Positions 46,409 to 55,027 are shown, counted from the first letter of the stretch. The stretch: 64,000 bases of DNA from Oxynema aestuarii AP17 (GCF_012295525.1 NZ_CP051167.1:1860001-1924000), one strand, 5' to 3'. The notes: a model not told the origin generated them from the sequence alone. Translations and numbers: made by a program.

Positions 46409-47173
46409 CTAAAGCGGTTTTTGTTTCGGAAGACCCACCGCGCGAGGAAACTGAGCCGGAGTTGGCTTAATTTTACTCAAATACAAACAATTTCTGACCC
46501 CACGAGTTAACGGCGTTGTAAACGCTTCTACCGTCGAAATCACTCCACCTAATTGAGCCGCAGTTGTCGAAAGTTTCTCCGTTTCTTCCTCCGTCCAATG
46601 ACCGCGATATAAAATAGCCATCCCGCCAATTTTAAGCAACGGTAGAGCATATTCCAAACAGACCGAAGCCGGACCGACCGCCCGCGCCAACGCCAGATCG
46701 TAGCTTTCGCGATCGCAACTTTGCCGTCCGACTTTCTCCGCCCGCGCCGTCATTGTTTTAATATTTTCCATCCCCAATTCTTCAGCCAATTGCTGTAAAA
46801 AATTGACTTTTTTGCGCGTAGAATCGAGCAACATCACCTCAATATCCGGGCGGGCGATCGCCAGAGGAAAACCGGGAAACCCCGCCCCCGTTCCGATATC
46901 AATCGCGCGGTACTTTTCCGCATCCCCTTCCGGAAAAACTTCCCCGCGCAAAACGCAACTGACCCCCCGTAGAGAATCCCACAAATGCTTTTCCCAAAAC
47001 TCCTCAGCTTCGACAATTCGGGTTAAATTAAATTGAGTATTGGCATCGACGATGCGATCGTACAAGCTTTGAAATTCTAATAAATGTCCCGCATCGGGTT
47101 GCCAACCGAGGGTTTCGTGCCAAATGTCGGGGAGATCGGGCAATCGGGAATGTTGAAGCGAATCTTGGCTCAT
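46409..47173 (-). CDS. rsmG: 16S rRNA (guanine-527-N7)-methyltransferase
   Basis: 254 residues from ATG 47173; a TTG seven codons upstream (47194) is possible. The SAM-binding loop AIDIGTGAGFPGFPLAI, LLDSTRKKVNFLQQL, ARAVGP and the early QFNLTRI are typical of RsmG/GidB. It methylates G527 of 16S rRNA near the decoding site. A stand-alone gene convergent with the DUF4168 gene. Confidence 0.95.
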   Translation of the reverse strand: MSQDSLQHSRLPDLPDIWHETLGWQPDAGHLLEFQSLYDRIVDANTQFNLTRIVEAEEFWEKHLWDSLRGVSCVLRGEVFPEGDAEKYRAIDIGTGAGFPGFPLAIARPDIEVMLLDSTRKKVNFLQQLAEELGMENIKTMTARAEKVGRQSCDRESYDLALARAVGPASVCLEYALPLLKIGGMAILYRGHWTEEETEKLSTTAAQLGGVISTVEAFTTPLTRGVRNCLYLSKIKPTPAQFPRAVGLPKQKPL

Positions 47174-47267
47174 GACTTTAGAGGGGAGAATCAAAAATGA
47201 GGTAATTTAGAGAAAATCGCAATCACTGCAATCATTGCACGTAGAAAAAATGCAGGTAAAGCAAACA

Positions 47268-47939
47268 TTAACTGACGGCGGAAAGCTGACGACTGATGGC
47301 GACGCGATCGCGCTCGACCTCATTTAACTGACCGTGATTGAGCGTCCAACATTTATCGGCTATTTCCAATAAATCCCCGGCATCGTGAGTAACAATTAGC
47401 AAACTCCAATGATTTTTAAGTTTACCCAACAACGTCACTAATTGCCGTTTCATCGACCAATCTAAACCCGCCGTCGGTTCGTCCAATAACAGTAAATGCG
47501 GCTGGCGGATCAGTTGCACCGCTAACGCCAAACGCCGTTGCTGTCCGCCACTGAGGGCTTGAGGTGCCGCGTTGAGAGATAAATGATTCAATCCGACTTC
47601 GGTTAACGCTTCTTTGACTCTTTCCGAACTTAATTCTGGATGTCCCAAACGCAATTCTTCGAGAATTGTCCCGCAACAAAAATGACGTTCGGGAAATTGA
47701 AACACCAAGCCACCGAGTTGTTGTAAATGTTCGGCACCGAGTAATTGTTCTCGCCAATAAATTTCCCCTGAAGTACGTTGGGCCAGTCCGCTTAAAATTT
47801 CTAATAACGTTGTTTTTCCCGAACCACTCGGGCCAATAATCAGCCCCAATTGTTGGGGAGCAAATTCTAAATCGATCGATTTGAGAATTGCTTGGGGGGT
47901 CGCCGTGGGATGATAACTCAGATTTCGCAGATAGAGCAT
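47268..47939 (-). CDS. ABC transporter ATP-binding protein (CbiO/ECF-like)
   Basis: 223 residues from ATG 47939; the longer form to 48020 adds Arg-rich non-family sequence. Walker A GPSGSGKTTLLEIL, Q-loop FQFPERHFCCGT, signature LSGGQQRR, Walker B LLLLDEPTAGLD and switch His in VTHD are all present. The FQFPE after the Q-loop recalls energy-coupling-factor ATPases. No permease lies nearby, so the substrate is unknown. A second copy for dimerisation must be elsewhere, or it forms a homodimer. Confidence 0.88.
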   Translation of the reverse strand: MLYLRNLSYHPTATPQAILKSIDLEFAPQQLGLIIGPSGSGKTTLLEILSGLAQRTSGEIYWREQLLGAEHLQQLGGLVFQFPERHFCCGTILEELRLGHPELSSERVKEALTEVGLNHLSLNAAPQALSGGQQRRLALAVQLIRQPHLLLLDEPTAGLDWSMKRQLVTLLGKLKNHWSLLIVTHDAGDLLEIADKCWTLNHGQLNEVERDRVAISRQLSAVS

Positions 47940-48224
47940 TGAAGTGTAAGTCGGGACAAAACAATGGCTAAAGTTTGAAGATATAGACAAGCGACGTCGA
48001 TCGCGCGATCGCCTCGACACCTTATCCTAACTTCTATTATTGCCAACAAACCGAAGGAAAGCAGAAATGACGAAGAAATTGGGTAATTTTTCGGAACTTG
48101 GCCGATCGCGCGGCGTCAATTTCCCCAACAGCGACGCTACATTTTGACCGAGATCCGACCGTTGTAGCGATCGCCCGTCTGAATTTAGCATCATAATTAA
48201 ACAGCACTCCCAACACTGAAAACC

Positions 48225-49160
48225 ATGAGAACCCGATTCTCTAAATATAGCCGCGCGATCGCCACTGGCTTAGCCACCGTCGCGATCGTCTTCGTCGCCA
48301 ATCCGATCCCTCCCTCTTTGGCATTAGATCCGTTTCGCAGCAGCCAAAACCAGCACGAAATCGGCGATCTGACCGAATCCGCCTTTCGTGTTTTATTCGA
48401 GGAAGGAAACTACACCGAAGCTCAACGGCGCCTCAAACAAGCCGAAAGCCAAGAAGCCAGGGAACCCTTAGTGTACGCCATGCAAGCTGCCTTCGCCTAT
48501 CTCGATGAAGATTGGGATACCTTAAAAACTTACGCCACCCAAACTCGCGAAAAAGCCGAAAACTTGACTCAAAAAGACCCCTTACGCGGTAATCTTTACA
48601 CTGCCGTCGGTCACTTTTTAGAAGGGGCTTATATCATCAGCACCGAAGGCACCATTAAAGGAATGCCCGACGCCATGAATAAGTTGCGTCAAGTGTTCAA
48701 ACATTTCGATGCGGCGGAACAAATTGCCCCGACCGATCCGGAGTTAAATCTCATTAAAGGGTACATGGATTTAATGTTAGCCGTGAACCTCCCGTTTAGC
48801 GAACCGGAAGAGGCGATCGCCCGCTTGAGAAATCACGCCGCCCCTCAATATTTAGCCTATCGCGGCATTGCCGTCGGTTATCGCGACCTCGATCGCGTCG
48901 AAGAAGCCTTAAGCGCCGTCAATCGGGCGATCGAAATCACGCCTGACAACCCCGAATTATTTTATTTGAAAGCGCAAATCCTCGTTAAAAAAGGCAACGA
49001 TCTCGACGAAATCGACTTGCTTCAACAAGCAGAAGAACATTTTCAGATGGCTCTTGCCAAAGCAGATATCCAATTTCCCGAAGGCTTGCAAAAACAGTTA
49101 AGAAAAGAGCGCGATCGCAACGCCCGACGGATTGCGGAAATGACCGCGAGTGCGCGGTAG
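48225..49160 (+). CDS. Exported TPR-containing protein (Sll0314-like)
   Basis: 311 residues with a signal peptide (IATGLATVAIVFVANPIPPS, cleavage near LALD) followed by helical repeats, the clearest TPR near 225-260 (AVNRAIEITPDNPELFYLKA). The middle TEGTIKGMPDAMNKLRQV resembles a family conserved in cyanobacteria (similar to Synechocystis Sll0314); function unknown. The Sll0314 link is from memory. Likely periplasmic or luminal scaffold. Confidence 0.72.
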   Translation: MRTRFSKYSRAIATGLATVAIVFVANPIPPSLALDPFRSSQNQHEIGDLTESAFRVLFEEGNYTEAQRRLKQAESQEAREPLVYAMQAAFAYLDEDWDTLKTYATQTREKAENLTQKDPLRGNLYTAVGHFLEGAYIISTEGTIKGMPDAMNKLRQVFKHFDAAEQIAPTDPELNLIKGYMDLMLAVNLPFSEPEEAIARLRNHAAPQYLAYRGIAVGYRDLDRVEEALSAVNRAIEITPDNPELFYLKAQILVKKGNDLDEIDLLQQAEEHFQMALAKADIQFPEGLQKQLRKERDRNARRIAEMTASAR

Positions 49161-49170
49161 TATCCCTAGC

Positions 49171-49187
49171 GCGGGCTAGATGCCCGC
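49171..49187 (+). terminator. Small GC-rich hairpin after the TPR gene
   Basis: GCGGGC / GCCCGC with loop TAGAT, followed by CCCTTATCTC. A weak terminator or dispersed repeat. Confidence 0.35.
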
Positions 49188-49282
49188 CCCTTATCTCGAT
49201 CTCGGTCAATCTAAAATCGAATGTCGCCAAATATGTTACCCTAAATTCTGCACCGTTCCCCTAATCTTATCGAGCGATCGCC

Positions 49283-49735
49283 ATGAAAATTGAATTTCGC
49301 GAATTCAATCCCTTTGACGTTTGGTTCTGGATTGAGTTCAACACCGTTCCCGGCAATATGGAAAAACAGTATCTCGAAGAACTGTTTGACTCCTGGTTTT
49401 TCATCGGCAAACTCGGCGGATTTAATGCCGAAAACCTCCAAGTTCAAGACACCGGACTGGAGGTGAGTTATATGGACTACGATATGGACAGCGCCGATCG
49501 CTCCTTAATGGCATTAATGCACAACATGGGCGAATTCGAGTATAACGGAACTTGGGCGCGCTGTTGGTTCGATCTCGGTACCAGCGACGCGATCGCGATC
49601 GATATTCTCATCAACGCCTTGCAGCAACTCAATAAAGAATACGTCTTAGTCGAACGCTTAATTATTGGGGGTGAAAACCCCGATTGGCCGATCGAAGATA
49701 GTGAAAATCGCTCCTTATTTGCCCACGAAAATTAA
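49283..49735 (+). CDS. DUF3531 family protein
   Basis: 150 residues, acidic and soluble. The N-terminal MKIEFREFNPFDVWFWIEF and central YMDYDMDSADRSLMALMHNM match DUF3531, a family of cyanobacteria and plastids with no assigned biochemistry. The NUDIX gene starts 16 bp after the stop on the same strand, so both are probably co-transcribed. Confidence 0.85.
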   Translation: MKIEFREFNPFDVWFWIEFNTVPGNMEKQYLEELFDSWFFIGKLGGFNAENLQVQDTGLEVSYMDYDMDSADRSLMALMHNMGEFEYNGTWARCWFDLGTSDAIAIDILINALQQLNKEYVLVERLIIGGENPDWPIEDSENRSLFAHEN

Positions 49736-49751
49736 ACCGCTATTTGCATTT

Positions 49752-50186
49752 ATGGGGAGTAAAAATAAAAATAAAATTCGCGTTCTGGCTTTAGGAATTA
49801 TCCGCGATCGCGATCGCCTGTTCGTCGCCGAAGGGTACGACGAGAACGACCAACCCTTCTATCGCGTCCTCGGCGGCGGGATCGACTTCGGCGAAACCAG
49901 TCGAGACGCCTTAATTCGCGAATTTCAAGAAGAAATTCAAGCCGAACTCACCAATATCCGCTATATCACCTGCTTGGAAAGCATTTTTTTCCATAAAGGA
50001 AAACCCGGTCACGAAATCATCCAACTCTATCAGTGCGATTTCGCCGACCCCCAGTTTTACGACGCCGAACCGATGATGTTTTCCGAGGGAGAACGCCAAA
50101 AACGCGCCCTTTGGGTCGAGATTTCGCGCTTCGAGTCCGGAGAACTGCGGATTGTCCCCGAGAATTTCCTCGATTACGTCCAGTAA
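49752..50186 (+). CDS. NUDIX hydrolase
   Basis: 144 residues from ATG 49752; the longer frame to 49665 overlaps the DUF3531 gene. The Nudix box is exact: Gly42-x5-Glu48-x7-Arg56-Glu57-Phe-x-Glu60-Glu61, the Mg-binding site for nucleoside diphosphate-linked substrates. The particular substrate is unknown. Tightly follows the DUF3531 gene and lies 56 bp before tRNA-Thr. Confidence 0.93.
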   Translation: MGSKNKNKIRVLALGIIRDRDRLFVAEGYDENDQPFYRVLGGGIDFGETSRDALIREFQEEIQAELTNIRYITCLESIFFHKGKPGHEIIQLYQCDFADPQFYDAEPMMFSEGERQKRALWVEISRFESGELRIVPENFLDYVQ

Positions 50187-50242
50187 ATCGACGTCCCAAC
50201 CCTTGCAAATCCCCGGCAAATTTTGCTAGAGTAAAGGGTGTT

Positions 50243-50314
50243 GCTGGTGTAGCTCAGTGGTAGAGCATCCGCCTTGTAAGCGGACGGTCATGGGTTCAAA
50301 TCCCTTCACCAGCT
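50243..50314 (+). tRNA. tRNA-Thr (anticodon UGU)
   Basis: 72 nt. Acceptor arms GCTGGTG and CACCAGC pair perfectly. The D-loop has AGCTCAGTGGTAGAGC. The anticodon loop CTTGTAA gives anticodon TGT, reading ACA/ACG Thr codons. The T arm reads GGGTTCAAATCCC. The terminal CCA is not encoded. A T run follows at once and can end transcription. Confidence 0.97.
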
Positions 50315-50535
50315 TTTTTTAATGCGATCGCTGCACGAGTTGTCACTATTTTCCTCAAGGTTAAGTTTCCCTTCCGATCGATCGACCTTGAGGGCAAACT
50401 GAGCTAAGTTAAGAGCAGACGCGATCGAGCCATAACTTGCTTAGAAAACTCAAATTTGATGAATCTTATTACTCGCTGGACTCTCTCCTGTCTGAATCAG
50501 ACAATGAGCCACTATTGTAAGGTGAGCTAGTAACC

Positions 50536-50883
50536 ATGAAAATTGAAATCCGTACCCTATTAGGTAAAAACTGTATGACCCGTGAAGATGGTCAGATCGT
50601 GTACGATCGCATCCACGCTGAATTGTTAGCAGAGCATTCAATAGAGTTAGACTTTGAGGGGGTTGAAATTTTTGCTTCTCCCTTCTTTAACTTTGCTATC
50701 GGTCAACTTCTCAAAGATATCGAACCAGATAGTTTAAATCGCCTACTGAAAATCTCTAATCTCAATCCCGTGAGTAAACCAATTCTCAAAAGAGTAATTG
50801 AAAACTCCAAAAAATATTACTCCGATAGCGAATATCGCAGTAAAGTGGATAAAGTCATTGAGGAACAAGCGACGAGTGCTTAA
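50536..50883 (+). CDS. STAS-like (DUF4325) protein, partner of a PIN protein
   Basis: 115 residues. LDFEGVEIFASPFFNFAIGQLL (read in two parts) fits the STAS-like DUF4325 fold: a strand, a loop and a helix carrying a Ser-Pro-Phe motif. Such proteins often occur beside nucleases or phosphatases in mobile regions. AAGGTGAG lies about 10 bases before ATG 50536. Its TAA stop overlaps the next ATG (TAATG), so the two are translationally coupled. A regulator or antitoxin role is inferred from this arrangement only. Confidence 0.75.
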   Translation: MKIEIRTLLGKNCMTREDGQIVYDRIHAELLAEHSIELDFEGVEIFASPFFNFAIGQLLKDIEPDSLNRLLKISNLNPVSKPILKRVIENSKKYYSDSEYRSKVDKVIEEQATSA

Positions 50884-51500
50884 TGCCAATTAATTACAAC
50901 ATTCAAGCGAAAATTGTCGATCTTCGCTCTGATACGCCCAAGAAAGATGAGATTTTTCTGGTAGATACTAATGTTTGGTATTGGTTCGCTTACACTAAAG
51001 CCAGTATGTCATCTTTACCTTATCAAACTAGAAATTATCCGTCCTATCTCAATAAAGCGCGTTTGATTGGGTCTCTACTCTTATACTGCGGTCTTTCTCT
51101 TGCAGAGTTAGCCCACAATATAGAGCGATCGGAAAGAGAAATTTTTAACTTAACCTCTAATCGTAGCCTAACAGCTAAAGAATACCGCCATAACCAGCCA
51201 ACCGAACGAGCAAATGTTGTTGATGAAGTAAAAATCGCTTGGAATATTGTGACATCCATTGCGGTTTCTACTGACATTACGATTGATGAAACAACAACTG
51301 GTGCTTCATTAACTCGGTTACAAACTCAACCGTTGGACGGCTATGATTTGTTGATTCTCGAAGCAATGAGAAGAGCTAATATCAAACAAGTCATTACCGA
51401 TGATGGAGATTATGTAACTGTTCCGAGTATTACCGTTTTCACTGAAAACCAAAATGTTATCCAGCAGGCAAATGCTCAAGGTAAACTCAAAGTAAGATAG
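50883..51500 (+). CDS. PIN-domain protein (probable RNase)
   Basis: 205 residues. The PIN active site is visible: Asp28 in FLVDTNVWYW, Glu75 in LSLAELAHN, Asp152/Asp155 in LDGYDLLILEA, and Asp173-Asp174 in VITDDGDYV. PIN domains are Mg-dependent ribonucleases, common as toxins or RNA-processing enzymes. It shares its first base with the last base of the STAS-like gene, which suggests they act together. The usual VapB-type antitoxin is absent; STAS-like may take that role. The composition is more AT-rich than neighbouring genes, suggesting transfer. Confidence 0.83.
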   Translation: MPINYNIQAKIVDLRSDTPKKDEIFLVDTNVWYWFAYTKASMSSLPYQTRNYPSYLNKARLIGSLLLYCGLSLAELAHNIERSEREIFNLTSNRSLTAKEYRHNQPTERANVVDEVKIAWNIVTSIAVSTDITIDETTTGASLTRLQTQPLDGYDLLILEAMRRANIKQVITDDGDYVTVPSITVFTENQNVIQQANAQGKLKVR

Positions 51501-51606
51501 TATCTTTCTGAATGGTATTTGCTTCCGAACCGTCGCCATTTTTCTAAAAGTCACAAGAATCCGTAAGGTGGGCAATAATTGCCTATTTTTTATTCAATTA
51601 ATTCAA

Positions 51607-52926
51607 TTAAGTGATAATTTCCCAACGATCGCCCGTCCAAATTGCGGGGAAACGTGGCGAGATTTCCAGAGTTTTACTTTTGCAATACCAACCGTAAGCA
51701 AACAGACCGTCACCGCTAGGAGTTTCCATCAATTGAGTTCCATATAACTCGGTTTTTTCGCTACCGGAAACGACGGGAGTGGAGGCGATCGCGCGATACG
51801 GTCCGGTGAGGCGATCGCTGACATAACAATAGAGAGAAGAATCGCTAATCAAGCGGCGATCGACTGTTTCCAACCAAGCGGGATTGATTAACCGAGTCCA
51901 GCAAGAAAAGAATAAATAATAGCGATTATTTTTAAAAATAACTTGCGGTCGTTCGAGTTCGTAAAAAATGGACTCTTGGCTGTGGGAAATGACCGGATCG
52001 CAGGCGGGTGGCAAACATCGATAAAGCCCATCTATTTTATCAGAAACGGCGACGCCGACACAACCGCTATACGTTGGATTTTCACCGCGCGATCGCCCGA
52101 CTACGGCAGTGAAAAACATGTAATATTGACCCGTTTTATCCTTTTTTAAAATATACGGATCGCGACATTGCACAATTTTTGTTATCGGATCGTTTTGGTC
52201 GAGTTGCGGACGGATCGAACCGCCATAAAAACGCGGATCGGGTTTGAGAATCGGTTGGGGCGATCGCCGCCAATTCACGCCATCACTTGAAGTTGCCAGA
52301 CCGATACTTTGGATGACGCCATCGGCTTGATAAACGGAAGCAGAATAAAATAAATAATAACAATTTCCTTCTTGATAAGCACTCCCCGCACAGAGATTAT
52401 CCGCTTCCCAGTCACTGGTTGCGATCGGTGTTAAAACCGTGCCTAAATAGTCCCAATTTTTAAGATCTGGCGAGATTGCCGCACTAATTTGTCCTTGTTT
52501 CCAAAAGGGTTGGATGTGGCGTTTTCCGGTTAAGTAAAATAGACGATATCCGTCTGTTGTTTTTAACAACCACGGATCCCACAAGATATGTTGGCCAAAG
52601 GTTAATTCAGAGTTAAAATGTAGATTTATGGCCAAATCGGGATAAATTGCAAGGGTCGCCAAATAGTAACTTTTTCGTGCCAGTCCTGTTTCTCCCACTT
52701 TTAAGAGACGATCGCCCAAATTGAATAAAAATTGAGCGCATTCAGGGACGATCGCGATCGCCTGTCGGTAAGTGCGGATCGCTGCCTCAAAATGACCTTG
52801 TTTTTCAAAAATTTGAGCTAAATAGAGATAGTTTTTAAAATTACAGGGATCGATTTTAATCGCTTCTTGACATTGAGCGATCGCCGATTCACTTATCACC
52901 CAATTCTTCTCGTTTTCTGCTTCCAT
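51607..52926 (-). CDS. TPR protein fused to a GH68-like five-bladed beta-propeller
   Basis: About 439 residues; ATG 52926 has AGGA 6 bases upstream, while ATG 52932 is the alternative (numbering below counts from 52932). Residues 1-100 hold about two TPRs. Residues about 105-441 form a beta-propeller with the three active-site landmarks of clan GH-J/GH68: Asp119 in LWDPW (nucleophile position), Asp258 in CRDPY (transition-state position) and Glu327 in YELERPQV (acid/base position). These fit levansucrase- or inulosucrase-type enzymes, which act on sucrose or fructans. There is no signal peptide, so it would be cytosolic. A GH43-like or non-catalytic sugar-binding role is an alternative. Convergent with the PIN gene. 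Confidence 0.75.
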   Translation of the reverse strand: MEAENEKNWVISESAIAQCQEAIKIDPCNFKNYLYLAQIFEKQGHFEAAIRTYRQAIAIVPECAQFLFNLGDRLLKVGETGLARKSYYLATLAIYPDLAINLHFNSELTFGQHILWDPWLLKTTDGYRLFYLTGKRHIQPFWKQGQISAAISPDLKNWDYLGTVLTPIATSDWEADNLCAGSAYQEGNCYYLFYSASVYQADGVIQSIGLATSSDGVNWRRSPQPILKPDPRFYGGSIRPQLDQNDPITKIVQCRDPYILKKDKTGQYYMFFTAVVGRSRGENPTYSGCVGVAVSDKIDGLYRCLPPACDPVISHSQESIFYELERPQVIFKNNRYYLFFSCWTRLINPAWLETVDRRLISDSSLYCYVSDRLTGPYRAIASTPVVSGSEKTELYGTQLMETPSGDGLFAYGWYCKSKTLEISPRFPAIWTGDRWEIIT

Positions 52927-52976
52927 GCTCATTCCTGATTTTTGAGGTAGGAGGTACTTCAGATGTCTGTCTGCTT

Positions 52977-53071
52977 CCTGAAGTCCCCCTTTTCAAGGGG
53001 GATTTAGGGGGATCGTCCCTCTTTTAATAGCCTGAAGTCCCCCTTTTCAAGGGGGATTTAGGGGGATGGTC
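52977..53071. repeat. Two direct copies of the CCCCC/GGGGG dispersed repeat (54-bp period)
   Basis: CCTGAAGTCCCCCTTTTCAA plus GGGGGATTTAGGGGGAT occurs at 52977 and again at 53031. Each copy can fold into CCCCCTT/AAGGGGG. It is the inverted form of the repeat at 8039-8075. Confidence 0.85.
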
Positions 53072-53180
53072 TCTCCTTTATTAGATTGGGAAACACTATA
53101 TTATAGACGGCCAATATTCCAGCTCAATACAGATAAAGTGTTTGCTCCACAGAAAATCATGGTATACTCTAAAACAACAA

Positions 53181-53303
53181 GGCAATGGGGCTTGCCTTAA
53201 CCGCCTCCTGACTTATTTATCAATTCGCTTAAAAGCGACAAAAATTATCAATATCGAGGCTGATAGCTCCTACTTTTCGGGTTGGTGACCTGAGAGTAGG
53301 GCT
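53181..53303 (+). promoter_or_regulatory. Fluoride riboswitch (crcB motif)
   Basis: The conserved crcB-motif pieces appear in order. P1 is GGCA (53181-53184) with TGCC (53193-53196). Its loop starts ATG and contains GGGGCT (53187-53192), which forms the pseudoknot with AGCTCC (53265-53270), five Watson-Crick pairs plus one G-U. The TTAACCGCC segment follows, and P2 is GCCTC (53203-53207) with GAGGC (53256-53260), enclosing a variable hairpin. The 3' conserved GGCTGATAGCTCCTACT is nearly the consensus. A competing stem, 53265-53274 with 53295-53303, would use the same AGCTCC and is a plausible expression platform. Further inverted pairs (CGGGTTGG/CCAACCCG; GTCTCGA/TCGAGAC next to the start codon) lie between it and the antiporter start at 53366. 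Confidence 0.86.
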
Positions 53304-53365
53304 ATGGCGGTCTCGACTTTTGGAAGAACCAACCCGCCTCATCGATTCTTTCAGGAGTTCGAGAC

Positions 53366-55012
53366 ATGATAGCAGGTATTTTATGGATTTTGGTGATGGG
53401 TTTCTTTGTGGGACAAATTGCCCGTCGCTTGGGTGCACCTTCTTTGATGGGAACGATTCTCGTCGGAATTGTTTTAGGACCGCAATTGGGGAATATTATC
53501 GACGAATCGATTCTCAACAATGCCGATGAATTGCGAACGATCGCCGTCATGGCCATTTTGATGAAAGCGGGGCTAGGATTAGATCGTGAAAAGTTAGCAA
53601 AACAGGGAACGGTGGCTTTACGGTTGGGCATTTTGCCTGCATTTACGGAAGCCATAACGATCGCGATCGCCGCAATGGTTTTATTCGATTTTAATTGGAT
53701 GACGGGCTTATTACTCGGCTGTATTATCGGCGCCGAATCTCCCGCCGTGATCGTTCCGGGAATGCTGCGGTTAAAAAGTAAAGGATGGGGAGTTGCCAAA
53801 GGCATTCCCGATGCAATTTTAACCGGATCGGCGCTTTCCGATGTCTTTTTACTGTTGCTGTTTAGTTTATTGTTAAACTTCTTAAGTCAGGGGCAACTCG
53901 ATCGCCTCAGCTTACCGTTCGGAATCGAATTGACGGCGTTGCAACTGTTGCCGTTTCAAGTCATTTCCGAAATTGTTTTAGGGGTGGCGATCGGCTATTT
54001 TGCCGCCCGGTTGTTGGTGGTGTTACTCGTGGGGCAAAAATGGACGCAGAACCAAACCCAAGAAATGTTACTCGCCGCCTGTTTGGCTTTATTTTTAGTG
54101 ATTTTTGCGAACCGTTGGCCGCATTTTTCCGGGTATTTGGCGGCGATGGCGATGGGATTTTTCTTGGTGGAACTAGACGCCCCTCTGGCGCGGCGGTTGC
54201 GGTTGGGATTTGATAGTTTGTGGACGATCGCCGAAATTTTTCTGTTTGTTTTGATGGGGGCGAGCATTCAAATTGCGGTTTTAGAAAAAACCCTCTTACC
54301 GGGATTGTTGTTATTGGCGATCGGCTTATCGGTCGGGCGGATGATGGGCTGGTATTTATCGACAATGGGCAGTAATTGGAATTGGCGGGAACGCTTATTT
54401 TTACTGCCGGGAAATTCGGCAAAAGCGACCGTGCAGGCGGCGATCGGTGCCATTCCTTTAGCGGCGGGAATTGACGGCGGCGAAACGATTTTAGCGATCG
54501 CCGCCTTATCGATTTTAGTCACGGCCCCGTTAGGTGCTTGGGCGATTCCGACCTTCGCGCCCAAACTGTTAGAAAAAGGGGCGATCGATCCGACGAAAGT
54601 CACCGTCGCAACCCGCACCACCTTTTTAGCGGCGGTGGATACGTCGCCGTTAGCCCCCGCCGTGTTGACCAAAACTGCAGATTTGGCGCGTCGTAGCAAT
54701 GCTCGCGCGATCGTCTTGCACGTAGTCGGAGAAGATCGTCCCCAACAAGTCGAGGAATTGCGACAGGTGGCGCGGCGGTGGTTATCGGATATCGAACATG
54801 AATTTTTCACCGTCAATGGTGCTGCAGCCGAGGCGATCGTGCAACTGGCGCGGGATTTCCGGGTGACGGCGATCGTGCTGGGAAAACGGGGCCATCAACC
54901 GTGGGAAAACGTGCTGGTCGGTTCGGTGTCGCGTGCGGTCTTGGAAACGAGCGAGATTCCGGCGATCGTGGTTGAGGACGAATCGAGGGGAGTTTCAGAT
55001 TTTAGATTTTAA
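53366..55012 (+). CDS. Cation:proton antiporter (CPA superfamily) with C-terminal Usp domain, probable fluoride exporter
   Basis: 548 residues. About 12 membrane helices in the first 410 residues follow the CPA1/CPA2 (NhaP/KefB-like) pattern: MGTILVGIVLGPQLG, GLLLGCIIGAESPAVI (residues near the usual Asp-containing transport site), and SAKATVQAAIGAIPLA. Residues about 430-540 form a universal-stress domain ending in VLGKRGHQPWENVLVGSVSRAVLE, an ATP-binding GxxG-type motif. The fluoride riboswitch immediately upstream suggests that this antiporter responds to fluoride; CPA genes are among the known targets of this RNA class. CAGGAG lies 9 bases before ATG 53366. The final residues SDFRF and stop come from a TAGATTTT repeat. 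Confidence 0.9.
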   Translation: MIAGILWILVMGFFVGQIARRLGAPSLMGTILVGIVLGPQLGNIIDESILNNADELRTIAVMAILMKAGLGLDREKLAKQGTVALRLGILPAFTEAITIAIAAMVLFDFNWMTGLLLGCIIGAESPAVIVPGMLRLKSKGWGVAKGIPDAILTGSALSDVFLLLLFSLLLNFLSQGQLDRLSLPFGIELTALQLLPFQVISEIVLGVAIGYFAARLLVVLLVGQKWTQNQTQEMLLAACLALFLVIFANRWPHFSGYLAAMAMGFFLVELDAPLARRLRLGFDSLWTIAEIFLFVLMGASIQIAVLEKTLLPGLLLLAIGLSVGRMMGWYLSTMGSNWNWRERLFLLPGNSAKATVQAAIGAIPLAAGIDGGETILAIAALSILVTAPLGAWAIPTFAPKLLEKGAIDPTKVTVATRTTFLAAVDTSPLAPAVLTKTADLARRSNARAIVLHVVGEDRPQQVEELRQVARRWLSDIEHEFFTVNGAAAEAIVQLARDFRVTAIVLGKRGHQPWENVLVGSVSRAVLETSEIPAIVVEDESRGVSDFRF

Positions 55013-55027
55013 ATTTTAGATTTTAGA
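54997..55027. repeat. AGATTTTAGATTTTAAATTTTAG low-complexity repeat
   Basis: About four AGATTTT units, overlapping the last codons and the stop of the antiporter gene. A sister array lies at 56560-56591. Confidence 0.7.

Noticed and set aside
52977-53071. Possible CRISPR array from the 54-bp direct repeats
   Set aside because: Only two copies, each itself palindromic and matching a dispersed repeat elsewhere; no cas genes in the window.
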